Positions 1-10,707 are shown, numbered from the stretch's first letter. The stretch: 64,000 nt of DNA from Flavobacterium alvei (GCF_002920895.1 NZ_PQVG01000004.1:124001-188000); one strand, 5' to 3'. Made by a program: numbers and translations. Notes: a model not told the origin generated them from the letters alone.

Positions 1-1965
1 AAATCCTGCTGGATTAAGACTTGCACCACAAAAACTCTGATTACCCACAATTGTTCCTGCTGTTAATGCAGAAGTTCCTGATACTGTCAAAGTAAGCAGA
101 TTACTAACTCCCGAACAACCATTATTATCTATAAGTAACCTAAATTTATAAGTCCCTGCATTTGAAGTAAAAACAGTATAAAAAGGATCAAGTACATACT
201 GATTTTGAGTATTCGTGGGGCCAGCAGCATTTACCCAATTTACACCATTATCATAACTCACCTGCCATTGATAGGTTGACCCGCTAGGGTTTCCCGATAA
301 AATATCCAAATCATTTTGACCACCACCACCGACTTCTTGGCAAGCCGTAATATTTAAATTGGAATCTAAATTTCCCTGACTAAAAGAAACTACAGGTGTT
401 GGCAATGATGAAACAGACATTGTTTTTTGTGAAGTCGCCGTACAACCATTACTAGTAACAGTATAGGTAATCGTGAAAGTACCAGCAGAAATCCCGCTAA
501 CCACTCCGTTACTGTCTACTGTAGCTCTTGCATTGCTTGATGACCAAGACCCGCCAGGTGTTGCAGCAGTAAGTGAGGTAGAAGAACCTACACATATCCC
601 TGACGCCCCAGTTATAGTTGCTGACGGAGAAGGGTTTACCGTGAAACTAACTGGATTAGATACAACTGAACAACCAGATCGAGAAACAACCACATCAAAA
701 ACAGATCCACTAAGTGTAGTCGTTGGATTTGTAATGGTGTAAGTTGAAGAATTAGCCCCTGATATATTGATACCGTCTTTCCTCCATTGATATGATACAG
801 CTCCAGATGCTGTTGCAGATACACTCAAAATTACAGGACTACCCGAACAAACACTTGCAAGAGCAGTAGGTTGTGATGTAATTGTAGGCGGATTTGTTAA
901 AGTAATAGTATTTGTGCGCGATCTTGAACCACTAGGACAACCAACTGGTGAAATAGCCTCTGCATAATATCTTGTTGATTGATTTGTTGGTATAAAAGTG
1001 AAATTTTCTCCACTTGCAGAACTTCCTATTGATATACCTCCATTAGATTGTTCATACCAATAAATAGTGTTTCCAGGAGATGTTGCGTTTAAGGTTAAGC
1101 TTGAACCATCACAAACACTTGTAGTACTTGCAGTAACTAAAGTTGGATTTGATGGCAAATCATTTACTATTACATTGTATTTAGCAGTAGCAACTCCACA
1201 ACTATTTGAAACAGTCATTGTCAATACAACTGTATTTCCTTCATCACCTACAGTGGAAGTATATGTTGGTGCTAATGTAGTTGCACCAGAAGTAATTGAA
1301 CCCGTACCATTTTCTGTCCAAGCTATTGTGCCGTTTGATGACGTTGCACCACTTACAGTTGCTGTACTATTTAGACAAATTGTTTGAGTCCCACCAGCTG
1401 TTGCTGTAGGCATAGCCAATAAAGTTGATGTCAAAGTATTAGTTAATGTTGTATTATTTGCTAATCCGCTTATTGTTCCTGTCCCTCCTGTTCTTATTAC
1501 ATTGCCTGAACTTACAGCATTTATTGCTCTTACTTCAAGACCTGATAAAGTTAATCTATCATCATTTCCAGTTGTTGTACAGGTATAGGTTATTGTAATT
1601 GTTGAGGCTGTAACAACTATTGACGATGCTGTTATGTCTCTTCTTCCCCAATAAGCTATAGCTCCCGTTAAAGGTTTAAATTCAAAATTAGCTGGAGCGG
1701 ATAAAATTATGGTTTTACTAGTAGCACTACTAGCGAAATCCCCATTATTATTCTCATTAATAACAATATCGCCTAAAACAGAATAGGATGAAGGAAAGCT
1801 AAAGCAAACTGGAATTGATAAATTGGGTTTTGTAATTGTTACTTGTGCGTTAACTACATTCCCAAACAAACCAACAAACAAAACCATGAACAACAAACGA
1901 ATTGTCATTGATGGCCTTAGTGATACTGCAGAATTTATTTCTGAATTTAAGTAGGATTTCTTCAT
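1..1965 (-). CDS. Large secreted surface protein, N-terminal part (cut by window edge)
   Basis: The reverse strand is open for 655 codons from an ATG at 1965 to the edge of the window, so the C-terminus is missing. The protein begins with a short basic stretch, then a hydrophobic signal peptide (about residues 25-40) ending VVNAQ, a typical Bacteroidetes signal-peptidase site. The rest is Ser/Thr/Asn/Gly-rich and made of immunoglobulin-like beta modules of about 80-100 residues. These have recurring features: a Cys after a VCxGS-type segment, and SYQWRK or TYQWQVS strands, as in the Ig-like and PKD-like repeats of flavobacterial adhesins. It lies 3' of another giant surface protein on the same strand but has its own promoter. 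A C-terminal T9SS sorting tail is expected but lies outside the window. The specific ligand cannot be told from sequence. Confidence 0.9.
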   Translation of the reverse strand, partial: MKKSYLNSEINSAVSLRPSMTIRLLFMVLFVGLFGNVVNAQVTITKPNLSIPVCFSFPSSYSVLGDIVINENNNGDFASSATSKTIILSAPANFEFKPLTGAIAYWGRRDITASSIVVTASTITITYTCTTTGNDDRLTLSGLEVRAINAVSSGNVIRTGGTGTISGLANNTTLTNTLTSTLLAMPTATAGGTQTICLNSTATVSGATSSNGTIAWTENGTGSITSGATTLAPTYTSTVGDEGNTVVLTMTVSNSCGVATAKYNVIVNDLPSNPTLVTASTTSVCDGSSLTLNATSPGNTIYWYEQSNGGISIGSSASGENFTFIPTNQSTRYYAEAISPVGCPSGSRSRTNTITLTNPPTITSQPTALASVCSGSPVILSVSATASGAVSYQWRKDGINISGANSSTYTITNPTTTLSGSVFDVVVSRSGCSVVSNPVSFTVNPSPSATITGASGICVGSSTSLTAATPGGSWSSSNARATVDSNGVVSGISAGTFTITYTVTSNGCTATSQKTMSVSSLPTPVVSFSQGNLDSNLNITACQEVGGGGQNDLDILSGNPSGSTYQWQVSYDNGVNWVNAAGPTNTQNQYVLDPFYTVFTSNAGTYKFRLLIDNNGCSGVSNLLTLTVSGTSALTAGTIVGNQSFCGASLNPAGF

Positions 1966-2052
1966 TAGGTTAAATTATATTTTTTTGATAGGGGGCTACC
2001 GTTATTTTGTTTGTGACGCTAAATTCTTTAGTGTTAAAATAATTTTATGGCG

Positions 2053-2084
2053 CAAATCTATAAATCTGTTCAATATTGCTCAAA
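2053..2084 (-). promoter_or_regulatory. Promoter of the surface-protein gene ending at position 1
   Basis: On the minus strand a perfect Bacteroidetes -7 element, TAGATTTG (2060-2053), is preceded 20 bases upstream by TTTG (2084-2081). This predicts transcription from about 2046 and a 5' leader of about 80 nt before the ATG at 1965. It shows that this gene is not simply co-transcribed with the gene upstream. The rest of the 1966-2316 gap holds only this promoter and the terminator near 2230. Confidence 0.6.
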
Positions 2085-2213
2085 ATATATTCGTTCAACT
2101 GCTAAATTAGTCGATATACTGTTGTTTTCCAACAAAATATAACTCCTTGATGCTCAATTACTAGAAGATTTATTCAATTTTAGATGCACATTAGGCTGAT
2201 TGGAAATAAAAAT

Positions 2214-2246
2214 AACCCTGTCGGAATTTGAAACTCCAACAGGGTT
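2214..2246 (-). terminator. Rho-independent terminator of the 2684-aa protein gene
   Basis: AACCCTGT and ACAGGGTT arms plus an inner GGA/TCC pairing form a strong hairpin. On the minus strand it is followed by ATTTTTATTT. It lies about 70 bases beyond the stop codon at 2317. Confidence 0.8.
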
Positions 2247-2316
2247 AGCCTATCTGTACACTAAATTAATAGCGAACACTTGAACAAACTTAATTAATCC
2301 GTCACTCGGTATAGCA

Positions 2317-5300
2317 TTATTTAATAATTATTTTTTTACTGAATTCTCCTTCAATCGTTTTGATTTTTACTATATAAATTTCGGATGGTAGATTTTTTAT
2401 TGGTATCTGGATAAGAGTTTGTTCCCTGCCTTTAACATCCCAATAGGCTATTTTTTGACCCGACATATTAAATAGAGTCACTAAATTTACTGTTGCATCC
2501 TTGACATTATTTCTAATGATAAGTGTTTTAAAATTATTGGAATATAAAACAACTATTCCATCACTTTTCTCGATTTCTTCGACACTCAAGGTTTTATCTT
2601 TGTATTTCAATACAAATCGATTGTCAAATGTTCCTGCAGTGGTATTGAAAGTATAGCTTCCGCTTTTTAAATTGGTGATGGTATTAGTCAATTTGTCTTC
2701 CAAAAACACTTGTTGATTGTTTAGCAGACCATCAGTTTGTCCAATTTTTATTGTAAAAGTTCCTTCAAGATCCACTCTATATCCTAAAGATACTTCGTCA
2801 TTTTCGTCAAAAGGTAAAGCACGTCCTTGAATAGTGAGGTTTTTGTCGCTATTGATGCTGTAAAAATCAAAGAAATTGTTACCATCATAGCTTTCACCAT
2901 CAAAACGACCTTCATAGTCATTTGTGGCATTGGCAACATAGCCAATTAAGGTTTGTTTGAAAGCTCCTTTAGTATTGGTTAAATCCAACCAAATGCGGTG
3001 TTTTTCGAGTTCGTTAGCTGTTTTCCCTTTAGAATCTTTTGTTTTGTAAAACTGGGAATTGTTGCCTGATATTCCCCCTACACCCACTCTCATCCTATTG
3101 TCATAAACAATTGTTGTTCCCGTTGGAGCCGACTTACTCGAACCGAAGAACCCTTGTCCAGAAGCTATTTTACCAGACGGGATATTAATATTTTTCCCTC
3201 CTGTGCTTGCGCTTGGTGCTGCAGCTGTAGCTACCCCTCCAGTACGATTGTATGAAGCATAATCATCTCCTGAATAAACTAATACTCCTGAACCTGGATC
3301 TGGGTTTCCAATGGCAATTGGCGTGTTGTGAGTCCAAAAATACAGGGTTCCATCGAGAACGTTTTGATTGTCGTCCAAGAACGTATTGGCATCTAAAGCC
3401 GATGGATATGGATTTCCTAATAGATAGGACGTATTAGCAGTGATTCCATTAATTTCATAGTGACCGTTATGAGGAACGCCTATAAAAGTTGCTTCATAAA
3501 GATTGGGTGGATTCGGGAATTTGTACGTTTGTGGCCCTCTAATAATATAGCCAATTCCTGATGTCATTGATGTTGCGGCTGATTCTTGTTTCCAATTTTC
3601 TATACTAGAATCAAATGAATAATACTTATCTATTGATGTTAATGGCGAAACACCTCCTAAAGTAAATCCAGCTACTGGTGAAGCCCAATAGGTATAATCC
3701 AAATTACTAATTTTAGTGGTTAATCGTTTGTATATAATATTTCCAGAATTAGTATTAGAAACATTATTTACTTGCACTAAACTGGCTGAATCTTCGAAGG
3801 TTAAAGAACCTCCATTAACATGCACCCAATTTGTAATAGTCAAAGCATCTCCTGAATTAATTGTAACATCTCCAGCTGTAACCGTACAAGAACAAGCTGT
3901 TAAATTTCCTGCTGAATTATAATTACCTGTAAATTCTAACGCTTGGTTTAAAGCAGGTGGTCCATTTGTCCAAGCCGAACCATTCCAAATAGCTGTTGTT
4001 GCTGCTTGAATAACAACATTTGCAGAAGGTACTGAGGTACAAGTTCCTAAAGTGACTGTAAAATTATATGTGTTTGGAACCAGTCCCGAAATTGTTACCG
4101 AAGATGTATTTCCTGTAATTCCTCCAGGATTTATAGTCCAATTTCCTGCTGGCAATCCACTTAAAACCACACTTCCTGTTGGCGTAATACAATCGGGCTG
4201 AGTGATTGTAGGAATTGGTGCAGTTACTTCTGGGAGGAATGTAATCTTTCTATTCAAAGTTGTAGTTACATTACAATCTGAACCCGAAGAATGAAAAATG
4301 ACTTGCACTTTGTACTCTGCTGACTCTGATGGCGTTCCATTAATTATATTTAATGTAGCTGTATTAGCTCCTGAAAAATGAGGTCCATTAGCCACATTAA
4401 TCCAAGGCCCAGAAGCAACCGAACTCTTCCATTGATAGGAAACTACAAATCCTGGAGGTGGAGTTGAGGTAGAAACCGTATAAGAATAATTGGTTCCATA
4501 GCATTGCGTCACATTAGTTGCTGATGGTGAAATTCCGGTTACTTCATTAACCAAAAGTGTTGCAGCTGATGAGGTTATACTGCATCCACTACTATTGGTT
4601 ATAACAACCTGATATTGTGTTCCACTAGGAGATTGTGCACTTCCTACATTATCTATTTTAATTTTCCCTATTGAAGGATATGAAATATTACCTTCAATTG
4701 GAATGGTAATAAAACCTGCATCCGTAGGTTTTTTTCTTTGCCAAGTATAAGTTAACCCAACACCTGTTGCAACAACAGTGAAATTAACGGATGCTCCTTC
4801 GCAATCTAACTGTGTTATAGGTTGTGTGGTGATAACAGGCAAACCATTAATAGTTACAGAGAAAACACAATTTGAAGTATTACCCGCTGTGTCTGTAGCT
4901 GTCCAAGTTACTATTGTTGTTCCTACATTAAACGCAACTCCGTTTAGACTAGTCCCTGAACCCGTTGTACTTCCTGACAAAGTGTATGCAAGTGAAAAAC
5001 TACAGTTATCCGTTGCTATGGCATTCCAGCTTGTTCCAACTTTTGTATAAGAAGTTGCATTGTCTGCACAAATAGAAGCAGGAGTTGTAGGACAGCTCGT
5101 GAAAACTGGTGCCTGATTATCAACAACTGTTACAATAGAAGTACAGGTAGAAATATTTCCAGAAACATCAGTGACAGTTAAAGTAACATTGTTGGCTCCT
5201 AAATTAGTACAGTTAAAACTAGATTTACTTATTGAAATAGATTGAATTGAACAATTATCCGTACTGCCATTATTTACCATAGACTCTGTGATAGTTGCTA

Positions 5301-8300
5301 CTCCAGTAGCATCAAGATATACCGTTATTGGTTTACAAATAGCGATTGGAACAATATTATCCGTAACTGTAGTATTTAGTGTAGCAGCATGTACACCTAG
5401 ACCATTATCTGGTGGGCTGCTTATAACATTGGCAGTATTACTCACAGATGGTATTGAACTACAAGTAGGCACGACTGTAATAATTTTTTGAACTGTATTT
5501 TGCCCAGCTCCTATTTTAGTTAAAGACCCAACATTCCAAGTAATTGAATTGCCAGTTTGGGTACCACCATCGTTATCAGTTATAGAAAGGGATGCTGGCA
5601 CCAAGTCAGAAATGATTACACCTGCAGCAGCAGTTGTAGTACTATTATTTACTACGGTAATTTTATATTTAAAGGGTACACCTATAATTGCATTAGTGAT
5701 AACTGCTCCAGTTGTATTGTCAATTGCCACTTTAGCAATCTCAAGCTGTGATCCATTGGCAGCAGGTGGTTGGCCTCCATTATATTCATAGGTGTAAGCA
5801 TCAGCCGAAACAGAGGAATTTGAACATAAATTACTAGTTGCAATAAGTATTGTGTGGTTATAAACCCTTGGTTGATTTCCTTGTACAGAAAGTTCTAATT
5901 GAAAAGTGTAGGTTCCACCCGCTGTAATTATTGGTGTGGCTGTAATCGGAGCCCCTCCCATAGTAAGAAAACGCACATTCATCGTTACGTTATTCGGATC
6001 CGAATCGGGGATGTATGATAAATTAAAAAAGTCAGGTACTGAGCCAATGTTTGTAACTGTATAAGTATAAAAAACTAGAGAGCCTGTAAATTTCTTAACA
6101 AAACCTGATGTAAAAGATGGAGTAATACTCACATTAGGTACAGAATTGACAACTACAGTAGTTGTTTGTGTAGCCATACAACCATTTCCATTAGTAACAG
6201 TAAGCGTATAAGTTCCTGCTGCACCCATTGATACATTTGCAATACTTGGATTTTGTAATGTAGAACTAAATCCTAGCGGACCTGTCCAATAATAAGTTGG
6301 GGTACCAAACGCTCCTGATGTAACAGCTCCAAATAAATTCAAGGTATTCCCTACACAAACTACACTATTAGAGGTTGCTGTAATCGCTAGTGTTGTTTGA
6401 ATAGTTACAGTTGCTGTACAACTCGAAGAATTCCCAACAGCATCGGTCACGGTTAAAGTAACAGATTGTGGAATTCCGTTGGCATCTGTACAAGTGAAAT
6501 TAGTTTTAGACAAGGTCATAGTGGCAATGCCACAATTATCTGTACTTCCGTTATCAATATTTACAGGTAACAATGTTCCTGTCCCATTTGCAGCCAAAAC
6601 CAAAGTGAAATTTTTACAAGTAGCAACAGGTGCAATATTATCCGCAACCGTAACTGTCGCAGTACAGGTCGAAGAATTTCCAGCCGTGTCTGTCACTGTG
6701 AGTGTTACTGTATTGGTGCCTAAATTAGCACAATTAAAGCTAGTTTTACTTAGCGAAAGTGTCACTGAACCACAATTGTCTGAACTTCCATTATTTACAT
6801 CAGCAGTGGTAAGCGTTGCAATACCTGCACTGTTTAAATAAATAGTGGCTGGTTTACAAATAGCAGTTGGAATAACAGCATCAACAACAGTAACGGTTGC
6901 TGTGCAAGAACTTGTGTTTCCGCTGGTGTCTGTAACGGTTAATGTCACTGTATTGGCTCCTTTATTGGCACAAGTAAAACTGGTTTTACTGGCCACCAAA
7001 CTTGCAATACCACAATTATCTGTTGAATTATTATTAATGTCAGCAGCCGTAATACTGGCAGTTCCAAGTGCATTCAAATTCACCGAAATATTTTTACAGA
7101 TAGCTGTTGGCAATGTTTGATCAAGAACCGTAACGGTTTGTGTACAATTAGCCGTATTTCCTGATGCATCGGTAGCTGTCCAAGTTACAGTTGTACTTCC
7201 TAAAGAAAAAGTTACTGGAGCATTATTGGTTACAGATGCAACCGAACAATTATCAGTAGCTGTTGGGGTTACCAATACGACAGTAGCTGTACATCCAGCA
7301 TTAGCAGCGACCTGAACATTGGCTGGGCAATTTATTGTTGGATTTTCATTATCAGTTACTGTAACGATTTGATTGCAAGGTGTAGAAACATTTCCATTCT
7401 GGTCAGTTGCTGTCCAAACTACAGTTGTACTACCTATTCCAAATAAATAAGTCAATGGGTTTATGGTAACGCCACCTACTTTAGCGGTGATAATTATGCT
7501 TCCAACGGGAGTACAATTATCTGAAACCGTTGGCGTCCCTAATGAAACTATCGTTGTGCAGTTTCCAACACCATCGTTGTTGGTGTTGGCTGTTGCTGTT
7601 GCTGGACAAATGATAGTTGGAGGTGTAATATCTTTCAAGGTGATTGTAAAAGTGGTTGACTCGGTATTTCCATTGCCGTCATTGGCCGTGATGGTGATTA
7701 GTTGGGTGGTATTGTGTCCGCTGATTACAGTTCCTGAAACTGGTGATTGCGTTTTGATAATACTTCCTGTCGCTGTACAGTTATCTCCTGCTGTTGTTAA
7801 ATTGGTGTAATCTGGAATGGTAAAACTACAAGCGGTAACTATATTTTCATTTCTATTAGCAATTGCGGTAAGGGTGGGTTTTGTGGTATCATCAACTATT
7901 ACATTTTGATTGGCGGTTGTTGAATTGCCGTTGCCATCATTGAAAGTCCAAGTGACAACCGTTGTTCCTTGGGTAGTTATTGGAAAAATAGTCGAAGTGG
8001 TTCCTGTTATGGTTCCTGCGCAAGCATCGGTAGTCGTTGGAGCCGTTGGTGTTCCGCTGCATTGTCCCACATTCACATTTGCCAATGTTGGTGTTACTGG
8101 AGCAACGGTATCATCTAAAATTACATTTTGATTGGCGGTTGTCGAATTGCCGTTGCCATCAGCAAAAGTCCAAGTAACTACCGTTGTACCTTGGGTAGTA
8201 ATCGGAAAACTGGTTGACGTTGTTCCTGTGATAGTTCCTGCGCAAGCATCTGTAGTAGTTGGTGCCGTTGGCGTTCCGCTGCATTGTCCGACATTCACAT

Positions 8301-10371
8301 CGGCTAATACTGGTGTTTGTGGTGCTGTTACATCTTTCAAGGTTATGGTGAAAGTGGTTGACTCGGTATTTCCATTGCCATCATTGGCCGTGATGGTGAT
8401 TAGTTGGGTGGTATTGTGTCCGCTGATTATTGTTCCTGAAACTGGTAGTTGGGTTTTAACGATACTTCCAACGGTTGTACAGTTATCTCCTGCTGTTGTT
8501 AAATTGGTGTAATCTGGAATGGTAAAACTACAGACTGAAACTATATTTTCATTTCTATTGGCTATGGCTGTAAGGGTGGGTTTTGTGGTATCATCTACAA
8601 TTACATTTTGATTGGCGGTTGTTGAATTGCCATTGCCGTCATTGAAAGTCCAAGTGACAACAGTTGTGCCTTGGGTGGTTATTGGAAAAATGGTGGCTGT
8701 TGTTCCTGTGATGGTTCCTGCACAAGCATCGGTAGTTGTTGGTGCTGTTGGTGTTCCGCTGCATTGTCCGACATTCACATCGGCTAATACTGGTGTTTGT
8801 GGTGCTGTTACATCTTTCAAGGTGATTGTAAAAGTCGTTGACTCAGTATTTCCATTGCCGTCATTGGCCGTGATGGTGATTAGTTGGGTGGTATTGTGTC
8901 CGCTGATTATTGTTCCTGAAACTGGTAGTTGGGTTTTAACGATGCTTCCAACGGCTGTACAGTTATCTCCTGCTGTTGTTAAATTGGTGTAATCTGGAAT
9001 GGTAAAACTACAGGCTGAAACTATATTTTCATTTCTATTGGCTATGGCTGTAAGGGTGGGTTTTGTGGTATCATCTACAATTACATTTTGATTGGCGGTT
9101 GTTGAATTGCCGTTGCCATCATTGAATGTCCAAGTAACAACGGTTGTGCCTTGTGTGGTTATTGGAAAAATGGTGGCAGTTGTTCCTGTTATCGTTCCTG
9201 CGCAAGCATCGGTTGTGGTTGGTGCAGTTGGGGTTCCGCTACATTGTCCCACATTTACATTGGCTAATGTTGGAGTTACTGGAGCAACAGTATCGTCAAC
9301 TATTACCGTTTGATTTTGAGTTGTGGTATTGCCGTTGCCATCGTTGTAAGTCCAAACAATAGTGTAAGTCCCTTGTGAAGCATATGAAAGTGGATTTGCA
9401 GTTGTACCTGTAATACTTCCTGAGCAAACATCTGCTGCAGTTGGTGCGGTTACTGTAGCTGAACATTGTCCTGTAATAGTTGGCAAAGTGGCCAAAGTAG
9501 GAACTGGAGCTTGATTGTCTTCAACAGTAACTATAGCTACACAAGTAGCAGTTTGTCCACTAGAATCAGTAACAGTTAAAGTGACATTGTTGGTGCCTAA
9601 ATTAACACAGGTGAATGTTGTTTGTGAAACTGAAAATGATACAATACCTATATCATCTGTACTTCCCCCATCAATATCAGAAGCAGTAATTGTAGCATTT
9701 CCTGAGGCATCAAGCTGGGCCGTATAACTTTTGCACAATGCAATTGGCGGGTTGTCTATTGTAAATTGAGCTATATAATTATTTCCACCATTACCGGCTA
9801 AATGTGTACCAAATCCCGGCACACCAGAATATGTAAAATCTGCTGTTGTATAAATTTCTAAATAATAATTTCCAGAAGTTAAGCTGCTTAAAACATTAAT
9901 ATTAGCACCATTTGATTGCCAAGTTTGATTTTGACAGCCAGGACCTGCTCCTGAATCATTCGAGCTAAAACCTATATTAGAATCTAAAAATACTGGTGCT
10001 ATATCTGTTGTTTTATATATTCGATAATAAAGTTTTCCATTGGTAATGTCATCCGTATTACATTTATACACTTTATTCTGCGCCCCATTTAAAACCAAGG
10101 TATTCCCAGGCTTAAAAACACCAAGATTTGTTCCCTGAAAATCTGTATTTGCTGTAGTTGCTTGTAAATCATAATAGACATTTCCACCACTGTTACTATT
10201 CAAAATGGCATAACTTTCGTAAATACCAGACTGAGCTTTAATTTCATTATTTATTCCAAAATGAAAAAAAGCAATCAAAAATAAAGCAACTTTTTTTGAA
10301 TTATAAATGACGTCTTGAAACTTCATTTCAGAAATCCAATTTTTATTTGGGTTAAAGTAATTTTTTTTCAT
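2317..10371 (-). CDS. Giant HYR-repeat surface protein with T9SS type A sorting domain
   Basis: A 2684-residue exported protein. A basic leader is followed by a hydrophobic segment (about residues 28-45) ending IKAQ, the likely signal-peptide cleavage site. Residues of about 210-1400 and 1750-1900 consist of HYR-like (hyalin repeat) modules. They carry the recurring patterns TxPTIxCP, TDNCS, GxTTVTWTATDxxGN and VTVxDxxxPTAICK, with Cys spaced as in that family. A DUF11-like module (KVAIDNTTGAVITNAIIG...) lies in the middle. The last 70-80 residues (YSNNFKTLIIRN... to FSKKIIIK) are a typical type A T9SS sorting tail, so the protein is inferred to cross the outer membrane by T9SS and be displayed or released. 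A block of near-identical modules reflects recent duplication. Likely an adhesin or motility/attachment protein; the ligand is unknown. Confidence 0.93.
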   Translation of the reverse strand: MKKNYFNPNKNWISEMKFQDVIYNSKKVALFLIAFFHFGINNEIKAQSGIYESYAILNSNSGGNVYYDLQATTANTDFQGTNLGVFKPGNTLVLNGAQNKVYKCNTDDITNGKLYYRIYKTTDIAPVFLDSNIGFSSNDSGAGPGCQNQTWQSNGANINVLSSLTSGNYYLEIYTTADFTYSGVPGFGTHLAGNGGNNYIAQFTIDNPPIALCKSYTAQLDASGNATITASDIDGGSTDDIGIVSFSVSQTTFTCVNLGTNNVTLTVTDSSGQTATCVAIVTVEDNQAPVPTLATLPTITGQCSATVTAPTAADVCSGSITGTTANPLSYASQGTYTIVWTYNDGNGNTTTQNQTVIVDDTVAPVTPTLANVNVGQCSGTPTAPTTTDACAGTITGTTATIFPITTQGTTVVTWTFNDGNGNSTTANQNVIVDDTTKPTLTAIANRNENIVSACSFTIPDYTNLTTAGDNCTAVGSIVKTQLPVSGTIISGHNTTQLITITANDGNGNTESTTFTITLKDVTAPQTPVLADVNVGQCSGTPTAPTTTDACAGTITGTTATIFPITTQGTTVVTWTFNDGNGNSTTANQNVIVDDTTKPTLTAIANRNENIVSVCSFTIPDYTNLTTAGDNCTTVGSIVKTQLPVSGTIISGHNTTQLITITANDGNGNTESTTFTITLKDVTAPQTPVLADVNVGQCSGTPTAPTTTDACAGTITGTTSTSFPITTQGTTVVTWTFADGNGNSTTANQNVILDDTVAPVTPTLANVNVGQCSGTPTAPTTTDACAGTITGTTSTIFPITTQGTTVVTWTFNDGNGNSTTANQNVIVDDTTKPTLTAIANRNENIVTACSFTIPDYTNLTTAGDNCTATGSIIKTQSPVSGTVISGHNTTQLITITANDGNGNTESTTFTITLKDITPPTIICPATATANTNNDGVGNCTTIVSLGTPTVSDNCTPVGSIIITAKVGGVTINPLTYLFGIGSTTVVWTATDQNGNVSTPCNQIVTVTDNENPTINCPANVQVAANAGCTATVVLVTPTATDNCSVASVTNNAPVTFSLGSTTVTWTATDASGNTANCTQTVTVLDQTLPTAICKNISVNLNALGTASITAADINNNSTDNCGIASLVASKTSFTCANKGANTVTLTVTDTSGNTSSCTATVTVVDAVIPTAICKPATIYLNSAGIATLTTADVNNGSSDNCGSVTLSLSKTSFNCANLGTNTVTLTVTDTAGNSSTCTATVTVADNIAPVATCKNFTLVLAANGTGTLLPVNIDNGSTDNCGIATMTLSKTNFTCTDANGIPQSVTLTVTDAVGNSSSCTATVTIQTTLAITATSNSVVCVGNTLNLFGAVTSGAFGTPTYYWTGPLGFSSTLQNPSIANVSMGAAGTYTLTVTNGNGCMATQTTTVVVNSVPNVSITPSFTSGFVKKFTGSLVFYTYTVTNIGSVPDFFNLSYIPDSDPNNVTMNVRFLTMGGAPITATPIITAGGTYTFQLELSVQGNQPRVYNHTILIATSNLCSNSSVSADAYTYEYNGGQPPAANGSQLEIAKVAIDNTTGAVITNAIIGVPFKYKITVVNNSTTTAAAGVIISDLVPASLSITDNDGGTQTGNSITWNVGSLTKIGAGQNTVQKIITVVPTCSSIPSVSNTANVISSPPDNGLGVHAATLNTTVTDNIVPIAICKPITVYLDATGVATITESMVNNGSTDNCSIQSISISKSSFNCTNLGANNVTLTVTDVSGNISTCTSIVTVVDNQAPVFTSCPTTPASICADNATSYTKVGTSWNAIATDNCSFSLAYTLSGSTTGSGTSLNGVAFNVGTTIVTWTATDTAGNTSNCVFSVTINGLPVITTQPITQLDCEGASVNFTVVATGVGLTYTWQRKKPTDAGFITIPIEGNISYPSIGKIKIDNVGSAQSPSGTQYQVVITNSSGCSITSSAATLLVNEVTGISPSATNVTQCYGTNYSYTVSTSTPPPGFVVSYQWKSSVASGPWINVANGPHFSGANTATLNIINGTPSESAEYKVQVIFHSSGSDCNVTTTLNRKITFLPEVTAPIPTITQPDCITPTGSVVLSGLPAGNWTINPGGITGNTSSVTISGLVPNTYNFTVTLGTCTSVPSANVVIQAATTAIWNGSAWTNGPPALNQALEFTGNYNSAGNLTACSCTVTAGDVTINSGDALTITNWVHVNGGSLTFEDSASLVQVNNVSNTNSGNIIYKRLTTKISNLDYTYWASPVAGFTLGGVSPLTSIDKYYSFDSSIENWKQESAATSMTSGIGYIIRGPQTYKFPNPPNLYEATFIGVPHNGHYEINGITANTSYLLGNPYPSALDANTFLDDNQNVLDGTLYFWTHNTPIAIGNPDPGSGVLVYSGDDYASYNRTGGVATAAAPSASTGGKNINIPSGKIASGQGFFGSSKSAPTGTTIVYDNRMRVGVGGISGNNSQFYKTKDSKGKTANELEKHRIWLDLTNTKGAFKQTLIGYVANATNDYEGRFDGESYDGNNFFDFYSINSDKNLTIQGRALPFDENDEVSLGYRVDLEGTFTIKIGQTDGLLNNQQVFLEDKLTNTITNLKSGSYTFNTTAGTFDNRFVLKYKDKTLSVEEIEKSDGIVVLYSNNFKTLIIRNNVKDATVNLVTLFNMSGQKIAYWDVKGREQTLIQIPIKNLPSEIYIVKIKTIEGEFSKKIIIK
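7631..9305 (-). repeat. Tandem near-identical 480-bp and 222-bp duplications inside the HYR gene
   Basis: The same DNA pattern recurs at exact spacings. Segments beginning near 8132, 8612 and 9092 are 480 bp apart, and those near 7910 and 8132 are 222 bp apart. In protein terms the units are a 74-residue module B (containing NVNVGQCSGTPTAP) and an 86-residue module A (containing IANRNENIV). Read in the protein direction they give B-A-B-A-B-B-A. Copies differ at scattered, often third, codon positions. This is the pattern of unequal recombination within a gene. Confidence 0.93.
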
Positions 10372-10429
10372 AAGTAATAATTTTTAATATTACAATTCGT
10401 CATAGTAAGGTCAATCCCTTTTTTAAACA

Positions 10430-10459
10430 AAAATGTAGATTTGTAAAATTTAAAAACAA
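10430..10459 (-). promoter_or_regulatory. Probable promoter of the HYR protein gene
   Basis: The minus strand carries TACATTTT (7 of 8 matches to TAnnTTTG; 10437-10430), with TTG 19 bases upstream (10459-10457). The predicted leader is about 50 nt. The gap 10372-10707 contains only this and the opposite-facing recX promoter. Confidence 0.4.
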
Positions 10460-10650
10460 CTAACGCCTTGATCAATTACTATTTTCATTTTCAGCGTGTT
10501 AAATACTAAAAAAGAGTGTAGAAATTATAATAAAGTTATGATTACATTGTGAAAACTTAAAATAAAATCGACAAACTACTTCGTTTTCGGTTTTATTACG
10601 GTTTTTTTTTGTGGTTATAGAAAATATTCCTTATAAAAATATAAAAAACC

Positions 10651-10658
10651 TAATTTTG
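10651..10658 (+). promoter_or_regulatory. -7 element of recX promoter
   Basis: TAATTTTG matches the flavobacterial -7 consensus exactly, 49 bases before the recX ATG. No convincing -33 element was found at the usual distance. Nothing resembling a LexA site was recognised. Confidence 0.45.
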
Positions 10659-10707
10659 TCTCTTTAATTTCTTTACAAGAACTCTACTTACAAAATATTT
10701 TAGCATT

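Noticed and set aside
7631..9305. Regularly spaced repeats considered as a CRISPR array
   Set aside because: Units are 222-480 bp, coding and in frame; no short repeat-spacer structure and no cas genes.
6479..9727. Several plus-strand open frames of 70-126 codons inside the giant HYR gene
   Set aside because: They repeat at the 480- and 222-bp periods of the minus-strand gene and encode Val/Pro-rich low-complexity antisense sequences; they are shadows of the repeats.
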